64,000 nucleotides of DNA from positions 46,006,980 to 46,070,979 of the forward strand of contig OX104113.1 of assembly GCA_944474755.1 (NCBI GenBank), read 5' to 3'. The position numbers and the translations under genes are program-made. Below, piece by piece: positions 1 through 12,380 of this stretch. The DNA is from Limnoperna fortunei. Its lineage: Eukaryota > Mollusca > Bivalvia > Mytilida > Modiolidae. Below the pieces are notes generated by a model. That model made no database searches. It saw nothing but the letters and a program-made list of their open reading frames with translations, and was not told the origin of the DNA. Every line of letters starts with the position of its first letter. Within the stretch, counting starts at the first letter, position 1.

Positions 1-600
1 ATTAAGTTTGTATTTAAGCTTCCTTAGTACATTTAGGTGCCTTGAAACACTACATATAATATTTTCAATATGTATGTTCCACTTATCATCACTGCTAAAA
101 GCGACTCCTAGATGTTTATGAAAAGTAGTAACTGGAATATCTATATTATTTAATGAAAACCTCATTTCTGGCTGTGATATATTTGAAATTAACATAATTT
201 CTGTTTTTTTTAGGGTTAAACGACATTTACCATTTTCTTGACCAATCGTTCAGCTCTCTAAGATCGTGATCAATCACAGATTGTATCTGTGAAACGTCCC
301 GACTAGAGTAGCTGAACGACGTGTCGTCAGCAAAAAGTCTGCAGAGAGAGACTAGATTTTCGGCTATATCATTAATATAAATGATAAATAATAATGGACC
401 TAATACCGATCCCCGAGGAACACCAGCAGTCACATTACAAAGCCCCGAAGATGATTGCTTTATAACTACTCTTTGCTGCCTATTATTTAAATAGTTATTA
501 AACCATTCTAATAAATTTCCATTTACACCATACGATTTCAATTTATGTAATAACCCCTTATGCCAAACTGTGTCGAATGAATTAGTATAAAGCTAACAAA
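1..600 (-). mobile_element. Non-LTR retrotransposon fragment (reverse transcriptase)
   Basis: Minus-strand frame 541-227 carries AGVPRGSVLGPLLFIIYIND and LFADDTSF, the classic RT motifs (PxGSVLGPLLF and a FADD version of YADD). Reading continues below 227 in a shifted frame (EIMLISNIS, DIPVTTFHKHLGVAFSSD), and a part upstream of 541 reads TVWHKG and LLHKL. Frameshifts show it is inactive. It appears to be a jockey/CR1-like or related LINE; the rest lies outside the window. Confidence 0.85.
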
Positions 601-1500
601 TCTCCTAGTAATGATGGTCTGACAGTTGAATTGTGGGAAAAATTTAAAAAGTTGTAGTTTAACATATGGTATAAAAAAAAAACTTGCGAATATGAAAAAC
701 ATTTGATTAGTTACTTTTATATATAAGAAAAATAACCATGAAGCCTTGACAATGTTAGACCCATTACTCTTTAAAATGTAGACACAAAATGCTAGCATAT
801 ACTTAAATATCTTGGAGAAGTTAGGTGCCATGTCTGGGCTAAAATTAAATAGAAATAAAAAAAAGGGAATGCGGGAAGGAAAACTACAAAGTCATAATCA
901 AGAGATTGTGTAATATTAAACATGCAATAGCAATTATTGAAATCAGAAAACACTTAAACAGATTGGGAAAAAAAGAAATTTGAATATATTGGGCAAAATT
1001 ACAATAGTCATGTCAATAATAATTCCTAATATATAAAAATTCAGTCACAAATCTTGACAAATAAAATCTATAAAAAAAATTGAAAACATTAATTTTTGTA
1101 ATTTTTTGGAACAAAAATCGAAAGATTAAAACGCTCTGTGCGTAAGAATGATTGAAACAGATTGCTACTATACACATAAATTGCATAAGAAAACTGGACA
1201 ATTATTCCAAAATAATTGGATCAAATTCCCCGTTTAAAATGAACATAAGGCCTTTAAATGATATAAATATTGCAATAACAACAAAATCAAAACTGAACCA
1301 AAAGTTCTTGGGGACAACAAATAATGTGGGGAGATATTTTTTTTATTGAAAACTCTTGAATTAGAACAACTGGATAAAAGTAGGAATAATTTTTATCAAT
1401 GATTTAATATGTCCAAAAATGGGCAATTTTCACAAAATTATATTTAATCATGGTTAACTTGTAAAACAAAACTGGTATTTGAAACTAATTAAAGCAATAA
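600..1500. other. No gene seen
   Basis: AT-rich sequence with short open frames on both strands and no recognisable motif; it may include unrecognised decayed repeat sequence. Confidence 0.5.
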
Positions 1501-1815
1501 AAAACACATGATTAACATCACCGAGGCCCCTCGTCTTATATATGTAGAGTGACCGAGTGGTTAAGGTAGTTCGTCTACAATTGATCACGTGATCTGTCAA
1601 CACCGAGATTGTAGGTTCGAGACTCACTTCTGGCAGGGTGCACTCGACTCCAATCTTAATTGACATGGATTGCTAGTTTCCCTACCGAAGGTCGGAGGTT
1701 TTATCCGGGTACTTCGGCTTCCTCTCCCAATAAAAACTGGACACAATGATATCGCTGAAAAAATTGTTAAATTGCTGAAAGTGGCGTTAAACACCGTTTA
1801 TAAAAACCAATATAT
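1500..1815 (+). mobile_element. tRNA-headed SINE, family 1
   Basis: tRNA-like head with A-box GACCGAGTGGTTAAGG and B-box-like GGTTCGAGACTC, a body including ACCGAAGGTCGGAGGTTTTA, and a 3' tail with GATATCGCTGAAAAAATTG and GGCGTTAAACACC. Plus-strand, nearly full length. Confidence 0.82.
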
Positions 1816-2304
1816 ATCTGCGATAAAGAGTGGTCGTACATTCGAATGCAGTTAATTTCTATTATCCACGTGTTTTATTTGGATTTAAGAATTAGTGTGA
1901 AAGTCCAAAACATGATCTGAATACGGAATGTTATCCGGAAATTCTCTTTATTGATTAGTATTTCGGGCCTGTCTATGTTAATGTAACTGGGGTTTAAAGG
2001 AAAATGCTTTACCTATAAAATAGGTTAACGGCAGTGTGTGTAATAAAATATTTATCTGCTAAAAATATTGGCAGACATAAATTCTTTCAATTCTCATATG
2101 AAAATTTCGCGCCTACAAAGAATTGTAATTTCATTCGGTTGAACGAAGTGAATTAGAATAAAATTAAGTTTTCCTGGTTGTGGTTCATCACTTGTATGGG
2201 TAGGTGGCGCTGTACAGACCCGTCCTTGGTTGTTTGGTAGGTATGTCCCATATCGTGTTATTCAACACGACAACGTCATACTGTTCAGTTTGCAAATTTT
2301 TATA

Positions 2305-3960
2305 CACCGGCTCGATAGAGTCGGGGGTATATAGTGGTCCTCATGTCCGTCCGTCGACCACATTTGGTTTCCGGATGATAATTCAAAAGTTTGCATCCAA
2401 TTTGAATGAAACTTTGGGATATTGTTATATCAGGTTGGTAAGAAGCCTATCGATTTTGGGGAAAATCCGTCAAATTTCAAGGTGGCAGTCCACAAAAAAC
2501 GTTAGAAATTTTTACATAAATGTTGTTTCCAGACAATAACTCAAACAGTTTGCATCCGATTTGAATGAAACTTTGGGATATTGCTATATATCAGGTTGGT
2601 AAGAAGCCTATCGATTTTGGGGGAAATCCGTCAAATTTCAAGGTCACAGTCCACAAAAAAAGGTTAGAAATTTTTACAAAAAAAGTTGTTTCCCAACAAT
2701 AACTCGAAAAGTTTGCATCCGATTTGAATGAAACTTTGGGATATTATACAATTCATGACTTTGATATAAATGTCGCTATCAGGATTTATCAGCCAGAGAA
2801 AATGTAATATTCACCGAGCCGCTAGGCGAGGTGAATATACATTTTTGAGGGCTGATAAATCCTGATAGCGACCAAATATCAAAGTCATTAATTGTTTTAT
2901 TACATGAATAAAACAAACATCTCCCTTGATCAGAAAAACAAAAGATGCACCTGCTCATTTTTTCATTGTTGTAATGCTAGTTATCCTTAATATTTTTTAT
3001 TTAATACTGCATTTTGATATCAATTTGCTGATAATCCTGAAATTCCAGTTTCAAATATTGAGAAGAGTATAAATGAATCAATATATCGCAGAGCTGAATG
3101 ACGTTTCTCCCATTTGTTGTTGGCGCGCACGATGTATGTGTAGCAGACGGCAATGAATTGTGTTCCATACAATTAATACAATCGATTTGATTGGACGAAC
3201 AAATTTATTAAGACGGCTATTCTGATTGGCTAAAACATAAAAATCGGGTCGATATCGGATTCCGCTTGACTACTATGCAGCGGAATCGTGCAGCGTACAA
3301 ACATTTTATGTAATTTGATTACTGTTGCGATTTATGGTGACCCGAAAGTTGTTTTTAGACTAATTAAAAACAAGCAAAATTCTATTCGTGTAATAATGTT
3401 ATATATCAGGTTGGTAAGAAGCCTATCGATTTTGGGGGAAATCCGTCAAATTTCAAGTCGCAGTCCACAAAAAACGTTAGAAATTTTTACAAAAATGTTG
3501 TTTCCGGACAATAACTCAAACAGTTTGCATCCGATTTGAATGAAACTTTGGGATATTGTAACATATCAGGTTGGTAAGAAGCCTATCGATTTTGGGGGAA
3601 ATCCGTCAAATTTCAACGTCGCAATCCACAAAAAAACTTTAGATATTATTACAAAAATGTTGTTAACGGACAATAACTCAAAAAGTTTGCATCCGATTTG
3701 AATGAAACTTTGGGATATTTTTATATATCAGGTTGGTAGGAAGCCTATAGATTTTGGGGGAAATCTGTCAAATTTCAAGGTTGCAGTCCACAAAAAAAGT
3801 TAGAATTTTTTGTAAAAATGTTGTTTCCGGAAAATAAACAGATTTGAATGAAACTGTTAAATATCAGGTTGGTTATCAATTTTGGGGGAAATCCGTCAAA
3901 TTTCAAGGTAGCAGTCCAAGAAAATTTTTTTACAAAAGCGGGGTAATTATTGATCGCTAG
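2305..3960 (+). repeat. Tandem-monomer element 1 (about 160-bp units, GTCC-rich 5' end), with an inserted foldback segment
   Basis: A small hairpin (CGGCTCGATAGAGTCGGGGG) and CATGTCCGTCCGTCGACC start the element. The landmark TCAGGTTGGTAAGAAGCC recurs near 2430, 2591, 3406, 3566, 3728 and 3864, i.e. every 160-162 bp with a shorter last unit. About 650 bp (2745-3398) are inserted into the third unit. Confidence 0.8.
2745..2900. repeat. Foldback hairpin within tandem element 1
   Basis: Arms CATGACTTTGATAT...GTCGCTATCAGGATTTATC and their reverse complement GATAAATCCTGATAGCGAC, CAAATATCAAAGTCAT enclose CACCGAGCCGCTAGGCGAGG. The apex itself is a short GC-rich palindrome. Confidence 0.8.
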
Positions 3961-4289
3961 ATCGACTTTGTCTAGTTTTTATTTAGAGACATGCATATTT
4001 CTAATTGTGTGTTGAGTACGTATAAACAGACAGTATATATGTAGCTTGTGTTATGTGTATATAAACAATATGTCGCAGCGGCATTGTCGACCTTCCACTT
4101 TATTTCTTGTTCTTTCATTACACCATTACGGTTTAATTACTGATTGCAATTACTGCGTCTTTTAGTTGTTGGTAATAATTTAGGTATATATCCATACAAT
4201 TATGAAAGGTTTTGACCAGGAGAAATAGGAAGATCTTCCATTGTTGGAAATATTTACAATCCATAGATACTTTTTAAAATTAGTGATAC

Positions 4290-4665
4290 ATAGCCCCGAC
4301 CAACAGAGCTGCCCAGAGCGTCCACACTTTCAGAGAATAACAGGCCCTCACTTTTGGGGTATTAGGTCCTTATGCGGCATGCCTAAAAGCGGACTGTATA
4401 GGGTTATGTGCTGCTTGGAGAGTTCCACCTTCAATTCATAATAAAGACCCCTTTAGTGCGGTTTGAAAAAAAGTAGGCACAATGTAGCCACTACAAGAGG
4501 CTATATTCTGTTCCAAACCAATGCTCATACTTTTCCAGAGCCAGTCAACATTTTTGTTTGCGACGGTCCATCTATTTCAATTCTAACTTATTTGTTAACT
4601 TGTTCTCGTCCTGAATATAGCTGAATTATTGATCGCTAGACTTTAGGCAAACATTCAATAAAACT
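4290..4665 (+). mobile_element. SINE family 2 copy
   Basis: Contains CAGAGCTGCCCAGAGCG, a middle block with GTAGCCACTACAAGAGGC, and the tail CTGAATATAGCTGAATTATTG, CTAGACTTTAGGCAAACATT. Confidence 0.65.
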
Positions 4666-4933
4666 TAAATTTAATACAAATTTCATAAAAAATAATATTT
4701 GTTTAATATTTGGGAAGATTTTGTACCTAATACATATATAATGTGGCTAAAGTATTGCATTAATTGAATTTATTAATGTATTGCTTGATTGCTCGACATC
4801 CAGCAACGACAACAAAGAGCAACTTTGCATTATAAAACGAATGTTATGTGTTAAAATGTTGTAAAAGGCAACCTGGTTAACAAGCAATATGCGCTATAAA
4901 AATTGTAGCGTTAAATGTCGATTTATTACGTAC

Positions 4934-5208
4934 CTTATAAGAAAAGGTCCGTTTCCAGGAAACGTATATACAAACGTATTCTCCCCTTGCTCCCAGTTTC
5001 CTTCTTTATTTGCATCGGTGCAGTAGTAGTAGACTGAACCAATCGTTTGGTTTTGTAATGTGTCCACGTCAGGTTTTGAAATACCATAAACATATTTCCA
5101 CAACTTATCGCCAACAAAGCTGTTATTTACGTAATGTCCTATCTTATTTTCGGTGCATCCTGGGCCACTGCCATATGACCACGCCATTTTAAACTTGAAC
5201 TCGACCTT
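4934..5208 (-). CDS. Gene C exon 2: N-terminal extracellular domain
   Basis: Acceptor TTTAACAACAG, donor AG/GTACGT, phase 0 to phase 2, 91 codons. Contains [32 protein letters not shown] and NWEQGENTFVYTF. NQT is a potential N-glycan site. It has a seven-codon longer central loop than gene A (around SKPDVDTLQNQT). Confidence 0.83.
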
Positions 5209-5559
5209 CTGTTGTTAAACAAAACAAATTCTTGTTAAAAATTTTAAATAGTTTTTGCAAAGAAAATTCCCGAACAAAAATGTTAAGAGATTGCATAGGA
5301 TATGGCGTTATTGAGGTTACAAACCGAGAATATTGTGCTTTTATTTTCTTCAATCTTTATACTGAATTTGATTTTAAAAAACTTGTACATGACGTAATGA
5401 TTGTAACGGTTGTACCAATTGATTAAATGATACAGGCACACAGCTTACGTTTTGTTTTCCGATAGGTTTCCAACTAATAGTTCCTCCTCTGAAATGGCTT
5501 CCCTGACATCTTAAAATTAACATTACAAGCAAACACAAATCAAGCTTTAAGGTCTCCAT
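4934..5559 (-). CDS. Gene C: 5' part of a third FRGG/EGF paralogue (exons 1-2)
   Basis: Two exons, 5559-5449 and 5208-4934, match gene A exons 1 and 2 in phase and sequence. Nothing resembling exon 3 (RSDTG...TASKPLY) is visible between 4934 and the left edge, so the gene either continues beyond the window through an intron of more than 4.9 kb or is a truncated duplicate. The two visible exons are intact with good splice sites. Confidence 0.75.
5449..5559 (-). CDS. Gene C exon 1: signal peptide and FRGG motif
   Basis: Starts at ATG 5559, hydrophobic LDLCLLVMLILRC, then [15 protein letters not shown]; 37 codons, donor AAC/GTAAGC, phase 0. The mature N-terminus is nearly the same as gene A while the signal peptide has diverged. 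Confidence 0.82.
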
Positions 5560-5636
5560 TTTAAAAGGTTACGGGAACTAAAGTTACATTCAACCTAAAA
5601 GAGTAACAACAAATTTGGGAAGCACTGGTATTGTTT

Positions 5637-5677
5637 CTATATAACACGAGATGTTCAATATCCGGAAATTTGATTGG
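5637..5677 (-). promoter_or_regulatory. Candidate core promoter of gene C (CCAAT plus TATA)
   Basis: Minus strand shows CCAAT (5677-5673) followed about 30 nt later by TATATAG (5643-5637), about 78 nt before the ATG. Order and spacing suit a TATA promoter with a short leader. Confidence 0.45.
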
Positions 5678-5679
5678 TT

Positions 5680-6160
5680 AACTTTGCTATGCTTTGTTGA
5701 CGGAATTTTATTTAACTTCTTGTGTTTCTATTGGTCAACACGAGGAAAATATTTGAACAGTCTATATATCTTGCTATTTGTTTGGGGTACGTCATAATTA
5801 CTAGATTTCGTCAAAAGCAAAACGTTCAAATTAAATCTCATATAATCTCATGTTATTTATATGTCTTTAACGTATCACTCATATTAAATTCTTTTAATAT
5901 ATTGCAGTGTACTTAAGATTTGAAATTTAATTATGTAAAATTTATGTGTCAATTTATAAATACATCTTTAACATCACCTGAAAGAATACAAGGAAACCTT
6001 AAACTGTAAATACTGTTGTATATGTGCTAGTAAAGTTATAGAAAGAATGAAGAAATATCCCGTGTTGAATTAGTATCTCCTTACAGAAAGTAGTTTTTGC
6101 AGTTCTAGTATAAAATCATACAACACAAGAATGCAAAATTCCAATTAATTAATCCTACAC
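5680..6160. other. No gene seen upstream of gene C
   Basis: AT-rich, presumably 5' flank of gene C; nothing beyond the CCAAT/TATA pair can be supported. Confidence 0.5.
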
Positions 6161-6164
6161 CCTA

Positions 6165-6515
6165 CTTGGTGGAGTTGGCAGAGCGTTCTCGGGTGGTGGA
6201 TAGAAATGTCCTCTCGTTAGTGTTTTGTCAGGTTGTTGTATAGATAGCCTGATGCGGAAGATAGTGGTCAAAATGCAACGCCTCACAATAAAGACCCATC
6301 ATGTAGATTTTTAAAAAGACTATGAACATTGAAGTATAGCGTATCTACAAAAGGATAAACTTTCCGACCCATTTCTTCATACTTTTACAGTGGAAGTCAA
6401 TTTTAGATGTTCCACGCCTTTTCTCCGTTAGTTTACGGTTTACCTTGTTCTTGTCTAAAAATATATAGCTAAACTATTGCTCGCTAAACGTTGGGCAAAC
6501 GTTCAATCAATCCCA
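6165..6515 (+). mobile_element. SINE family 2 copy, diverged
   Basis: GGAGTTGGCAGAGCGTTCTC at the 5' side, TACCTTGTTCTTGTCTAAAA and ATATAGCTAAACTATTGCTC at the 3' side, ending in GGGCAAACGTTCAATCAATC. Confidence 0.6.
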
Positions 6516-6654
6516 GTAATAAACCAAAAGTACAAAAATACAAACACAACAAGCAAGACACATACAACAAATACATAATACATAGTGTGATATCCTGCTT
6601 CATTTGCGACTCCCTTCACATTACTCTTGATAAAAATAGGCGTAATGTCAAGAA

Positions 6655-6815
6655 CGAGAACAAATGATAATGTTGTCAGCCCATTCTCATTAATCCATGC
6701 TTATTCAAAACTTAGTTCCCGTTGGTCTATCCCTTTTCCTCTTGCTTGTTAACACTTTTTGTCCTTAATATTGCTTGCTAGACGTCGAGGAAACATTCAA
6801 TCAATCAAGAACAAG
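6655..6815 (+). mobile_element. SINE family 2, 3' fragment
   Basis: Ends GTCCTTAATATTGCTTGCTA then GACGTCGAGGAAACATTC and AATCAATC, the family-2 tail. Confidence 0.5.
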
Positions 6816-6819
6816 ACGA

Positions 6820-8840
6820 GAAAGGTACTTAAGAATATTGGTCAGTATCTACTTACAAGACAGCCTTTAGATCAGATGCTGTATTAAAACCATATCGCAA
6901 TCCTCTACAAGGATAGCACTTTATACAGGCCAGAAAATATCTTATAAACTGCGATTTATATACGTCATTATCGGGTGCTGTTCTGTATTATACAACATGG
7001 AGCAACTCATGCTTTGGAGAAGAAAAAATAAAAAAGACATACAACTATATATCAAGCAGAAATTAACTATCTGGTGTATTGTTTATCTACAGCATATTAT
7101 AATAAATGCTAAGCGAAAGGTAACCAAAATATCGATTCTTCAACAAATGAAGATAATCTATGTAGGTGAATAATACAATGTAATGTACATCAACATTAAA
7201 AAGAAAAACAAAACGCATATTAAATAGGTGACAAAAATAGTTCAAGAACCCAGAATGTGCAATTTAAATTTGTAGTAATGAAGTATATAAATATTTTTAT
7301 TAATTATATTTGTCTAAGAGTAATAGTTATGTTGTTTTGTTCAACGTGTATTTAATTGATTTATTAAACTCTCATAGTAATGATCAATTTTAAATTAATT
7401 AAAGATTAATCTCCTTTCAATATATTCAAAAATAAAAGACGATAATAAAAAAATACCGAACACCACGAAAACTGTCAAAAAAGACAATCCACATATCAAA
7501 GTCCATTAAACCAGCAAATTGGAGAACCAACTACCAAAATATAGCAACTACAGCAAAAAAATGCAGCACTAGAAGACCACATTTATTTTTGGCTATTTTG
7601 TGCAGTCAAATGTCAGCACTTTAGTTGTCCATTTAAAATAGTTACGAATGTGTTTTAAATATACGTACTTATAGTGATGTAATATGCTCACAGTTGGATA
7701 TCTCATTTTATTAGATTTGTTTGTCGATTATTTGACAAATTTTTTATGATAAAGAGTATAAATAAACAAGCGTTCGTGTCCTATTCCGAAAAACATTATT
7801 TGTCGCTTTATTATAATGATTTGTATGAGATTTAATTAAAATGAAGTACATGGAAACTTTAAACAGTAAACGACGTTATAAACTCTATCATGTCTGGTAG
7901 TAAAAGAATTTTGGCTGGCCTTCTCGAGCAAAATTTTGTTTTTGGATACAGTTAAGTATTGGCTTTATATATTTTGATTTGTTAAAGACTCTCTATAATA
8001 AATCATCGACTGGCACTTTAATAGAGCCTTTTTGTGTTTACTTTGTATGTATTTCTTTATATTTATTACTAGTCTTATCAGAAAGAACAAATAACATAAA
8101 TATACAAGGTATCAAAATAATGTGCAAATATGTCCGAATAAATCCCGATAAATGCAAATGAAACATCCGAAGAGATTTGTGCAATCTTAAACATTTCAGA
8201 CCGCAATACAAACGACAAAAAACAAGTCATCTTTTGTTGATCTTTTAGGATCCAAAACATACAACAAATAAGATTATTCAAACTTTTCAATCGTTAACTT
8301 TTGTGTTGTTTCTACAATCTTGTCTATCATATCTCGTAAAAATCTCCGCTTTTTAATTTTAAACAATAATTGACGTCTTAATGGTATCCAAGAAAACCCA
8401 TTTATGTATCTATCTAACCAGACTTTTCTAAATTCACATGTCATATACTGCAATACTGTATGGGTTCAATGACAAAATCGATAGTATATGTAACCTTTCC
8501 AGTCCTGGTTGCAACAATGTGAATGTGATGGGCCTTATCAATCACAATCACAGGCGACAACGTAGTCATGGTCACCGTCACTATACACATGTACATCACC
8601 TTTGTTACATGATGTATCTATTAATGGCTTACTACCGTTTCTTCAAAAACCACTAAGACTTCATCATATTGGCACTAAATTGTACTCAACACACTACAAT
8701 ATCTTTACAAAGAATGTCTCCAGTCATCTGTAACTTACCCTTCGTCCAATCTGTATAGATTACAGTAGTATCTATCATTTTAGACATCGGAAAACACAGA
8801 TTGTTCAAACCGGTTAACACACACACAGATGAAGAAGAAT
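6820..8840. other. AT-rich stretch without genes
   Basis: No convincing frame. A block near 7450-7530 (AATACCGAACACCACGAAAA, TCCACATATCAAAGTCCATT) resembles 41110-41170 (AAGTACCGAACGCGAAGGAA, CCACAAATTAAAGTCCAAGG), so a low-copy dispersed repeat is present. Confidence 0.45.
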
Positions 8841-10765
8841 CTCGTTCCTGTCTTTCTTAACTTTTTGCTAACAATGGCATATATGCTCTAAATCTTGGTA
8901 ATATCTTGCATCACAAGTCTGTTACTTCCAAAATTCCACCATATTTCAAAAACAAATCCATTCCTATTATATCTTGTACCTATACTACCCCCCACTGCAC
9001 CCAGAATTTTCAAGTACAAACGTGAATTGCAGGATCTTTTGATCAATGACCTCAAAGCCAACCCCCCCCCCCCTGACTGCTCTTGCCACAATTCCCCATT
9101 CATATATAGTCCTTCAGGTCACGTGATAACTGGAGATCTTAATATTGTTGAAAATGAAAGACTTCGCAATATTTTGTCCAAAGGACCTATGTACCGTGAA
9201 CCTAAATCCATCAACTGGAATTATAACTTTAAATTATTGGTGGATTCAATAGAGGACTATGCCAGATGGACAAATCAAGAGTACCAAGAGATTGATACGT
9301 TGTCCGAGTGGGTAAAGGCCTTGAGGCCATTGATTCAAATAGGAATAAGTCGTTTAAGAAGGTCTAAAGCATCATCAATTTTCAGAAATCTTGATGCTCT
9401 TATAACTTTGTCCGACATTCATGACAAATATGTTGTTGTGCCAGCAGATAAGGCCCCTAACAACCTAATTTTTATCTGTAAAAACATTACATAGAGTGTT
9501 TAATTAATGAGTTAGGCATGGACAGTTCACTTGGCAATCCTTCTTACACATTTACTGCGCTTTCAAAAGAGATTATTGAAAATCAAAAAACGGTATTGGC
9601 ATCCTTTGATCTTAAAATCAGAGTCGAAGATTGTGATCTCCCTTTATTTTATTGGATTTCAAAACTTCACAAAAATCCATACAAACAGCGTTTCATAGCA
9701 GGATCGTCTAAGTGTACTACAAAACACTATCGCAACTCCTGACTACTATTTTAACAACATTAAAACCGAGACTTAAAAATACAGTGACACTATCTACTCC
9801 AGAAGTGGATTAAATGAAATGTGGATATTAAAAAATTCAAAAGACCTGATAGACATCTTAAGGTCTGGAGCTTTTTCCCATTGTAACCGCATTAAAACAT
9901 TTGATTTTTTCGACACTCTTTACGGCCATCCCTCATACGCAGGCTTAAAGATCTTATAAAACGCTGTTTTTTCAAGAAAAACGGAAAGAGACGATATAAA
10001 TAATTGGTAATTAGTACATGACAGAACTTACTTCGTCATCAATGACTCCAAATTTAATACTAAATATTCTGATGACCAAATCTGTCACATATTAGATTTC
10101 CTGATTGACAACATATTCGTCATGTTTGGAGGACATGTTTTTCAACAGACTGTTGGTATTCCAATGGGTACTAATTGTGCTCCTCTCCTCGTCGGAACTA
10201 TTTTGTACTCTTATGAGGCTGAGTTCCTAGAAGGTCTACCGAAGAAGGAAGAAAAGTCACGGGCCCAGACCTTTAATTCCACATTCCTCAATATTGATGA
10301 TGTTTTGTCCCTCAACAATGCTATATTTGGTGACTATTTACATTAAATTTACCCTAGCGAGCGTGAAATTAAAGACACCACCAATACACTAAGTTCTGCC
10401 TCTTACTTAGACTTACTTCTAGAAATAAACTACAAACTAGACTCTACGACAAGAGTGATGACTTCAACTTTCCAATTGTCAACTTCCCGTTCATCGACAG
10501 CAACATTCTAGCAGCTCCAGCGTATGGTGTATACATTTCACAACTTATACGTTATTCTAGATCCTGCGATCGTTATTCCGATTTTCTAGACCGACCATTG
10601 CTGTTTACTGCTAAACTATTAAAACAAGGATTTGTTGTACCTAGGTTTATGTTATCTCTCCAGAAGTTCTTTGGTCGGCACCACGACTTAATTGATCGTT
10701 ATGGGAAATCAGTGTCTCAAATACAATCTTACATTTTTGCTGAGTCATAGGTAGTGTTTCCTATT
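8840..10765 (+). pseudogene. Penelope-like (PLE-type) reverse transcriptase element, decayed
   Basis: Successive plus-strand frames carry an N-terminal part (GHVITGDLNIVENERLRN, SKGPMYREPKSINWNY, YVVVPADKAPNN), LPLFYWISKLHKNPYKQRFI, the RT core QQTVGIPMGTNCAPLL and IDDVLSLNN, and a C-terminal part (FPIVNFPFIDSN, APAYGVYISQLIRYSRSC, KFFGRHHDLIDRYG). Stops and frameshifts near 9493, 9740 and after 10346 inactivate it. I recognise this as a family abundant in mussels; PLE class is my inference from the RT motif style. It contains an 11-12 nt C run near 9062. Confidence 0.8.
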
Positions 10766-11000
10766 CCTTGTTTTAACTTTTCCCTAGACAAGACAATGAG
10801 TAACTCGACGGGTGTATACTGCTTACTCTTCCGGAGCACCTGAGTGCACCCGTGGTTTTTATTGGGTTCGGGTTACTCTCTTTCTGGTTTTATGTTTTTT
10901 GTTTTTGTTTTTGTGTTGTGTTTGTCTATATCCCTTGGCTTTTGGATCTTGTTGTTTGGTCTTTTTGCTAATTTCTAATATAATTTTGTATTGTCACTAA
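10765..11000 (+). other. 3' region of the RT element (post-coding)
   Basis: Downstream of the coding remnant: CTGAGTGCACCCGTGGTTTT then TTTTGTTTTTGTTTTTGTG. A parallel version follows the second copy (GAGTGGAGTGCATCAATG, TTTTTTGTATTAAGG near 11530), so this is element sequence. Confidence 0.55.
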
Positions 11001-11004
11001 ATAA

Positions 11005-11680
11005 CTCCAAGTCGGGTGAACCTACATTTTATCTATCCTAACGAGCTTGAAATTATGGACATTGCTACTTCAATCTAATTCGTTTTTTTTCTTGACATTC
11101 TTCCCAAAATCGACTTAAATAAAAAGCTACATACTAAGCACTACTATAAGAGTGATGACTTCATCTCAGTAACTGTCAACTTTACGGTAATTGACCGCAA
11201 TATTCCATCAGCTCCCGCGTATGGCGTTTACATTCCACAACTCATACTTTATGCTTGATTTTGCTTTCGGTAATCCGGTTTACGTGACGTTAATGTTGAC
11301 CAGTAATCAATTCAAACAGGGAGTTCTTGCAGCTAGGTTAATTGCATCTTTCAAAAGTGCTATGGCCGTCGTTATGAAAGCATCTCTAAAATACGATCAG
11401 ATGTTCTTACTGAGTCTCAGGTAGGAATTGCTATTTCTAGATATGACCTTTTCACGGATACTACTATGAATAACTCGGCGGGCGTCTAGTTCTAATTAGA
11501 AGCAAACACTGCTTACTCGTCCGATTCACCCGAGTGGAGTGCATCAATGTTTTTTTGTATTAAGGTTACTCATTTTTCCTATTGTACTTTCTTGGCTTTT
11601 TTTGTCATGTGTCTCTCAATTGTCTTTTTCTCAATCCGGATTTTTCGAATTTTGTTGACCGTTTGTTTGTTTGTTCAGTA
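11005..11680 (+). pseudogene. Second, truncated copy of the same RT element
   Basis: CATTTTATCTATCCTAACGA, GAGTGATGACTTCATCTC, AGCTCCCGCGTATGGCGTTT parallel 10360-10560 of the first copy, so only the C-terminal third of the coding region and its 3' end remain, arranged head-to-tail. Confidence 0.7.
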
Positions 11681-11699
11681 AGAATTGGAAAACAACTTT

Positions 11700-12380
11700 C
11701 TACGAAACTACACACGTGTATACAGATTTCTAACTAAAGGATGTTGTATTCTATGCAACTATTATTACAATGCTTACCAATGTTTTAATAAATCAAAAGA
11801 ATAAATTCAGTGAAGTAAAACAGGCATGTTTGCAAAGTCTTTAACAGATTCCATAGGTATATGAATCGTCCCTATTTTGAAATCCCTCAAGGAGCAGGTA
11901 TTGGAAAGCGATGTTATTTTTTAACGCCTAACAAGTAACATTTACACGTCCATTCACACACTTTTTTCAAATTCTCATACTCCTAATTTATACAACAAAA
12001 AAGAGTTAATCCGACATTAAAGCAAATTGCACATTGACTGTCCAAATACATTTACACAGTTTTTCCAGTTTTAGTTGTCGGTATAGCTCTTGAAACGTTT
12101 GAAGTTTAATGCATTCAATTATTCAAATAATTGTTCAATTTAGAGGTTTCTTTGAAAATTCTATTATTTAGCGCTTCTGTTGAATTTGAAAATATGTAGA
12201 ATCAATTCTGTTTAAACTGGTCATGTAAACTACATTTGTAACAAAGACAAGCCATTCTGATTCAGGAAATTTTGATCTTAACAAACGTAGAAATATCATG
12301 TATCATTTAATATCAAGGTTAACAAAATTTAACCAAGGGTATGTGATGCAGAGTAAATATAAAAAATTGTAGGTCAAGTA
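11700..12380. other. No gene seen
   Basis: AT-rich; the right part may be further decayed LINE 3' sequence on the minus strand, but I see no firm motif. Confidence 0.4.

Noticed and set aside
2305..3960. CRISPR-like array
   Set aside because: Repeat units are about 160 bp, contiguous and degenerate, with no short repeat/unique spacer pattern, in a eukaryotic genome.
11191..11424. Plus-strand 77-codon frame
   Set aside because: Out-of-frame reading of the truncated RT element copy; the in-frame traces are APAYGV-like.
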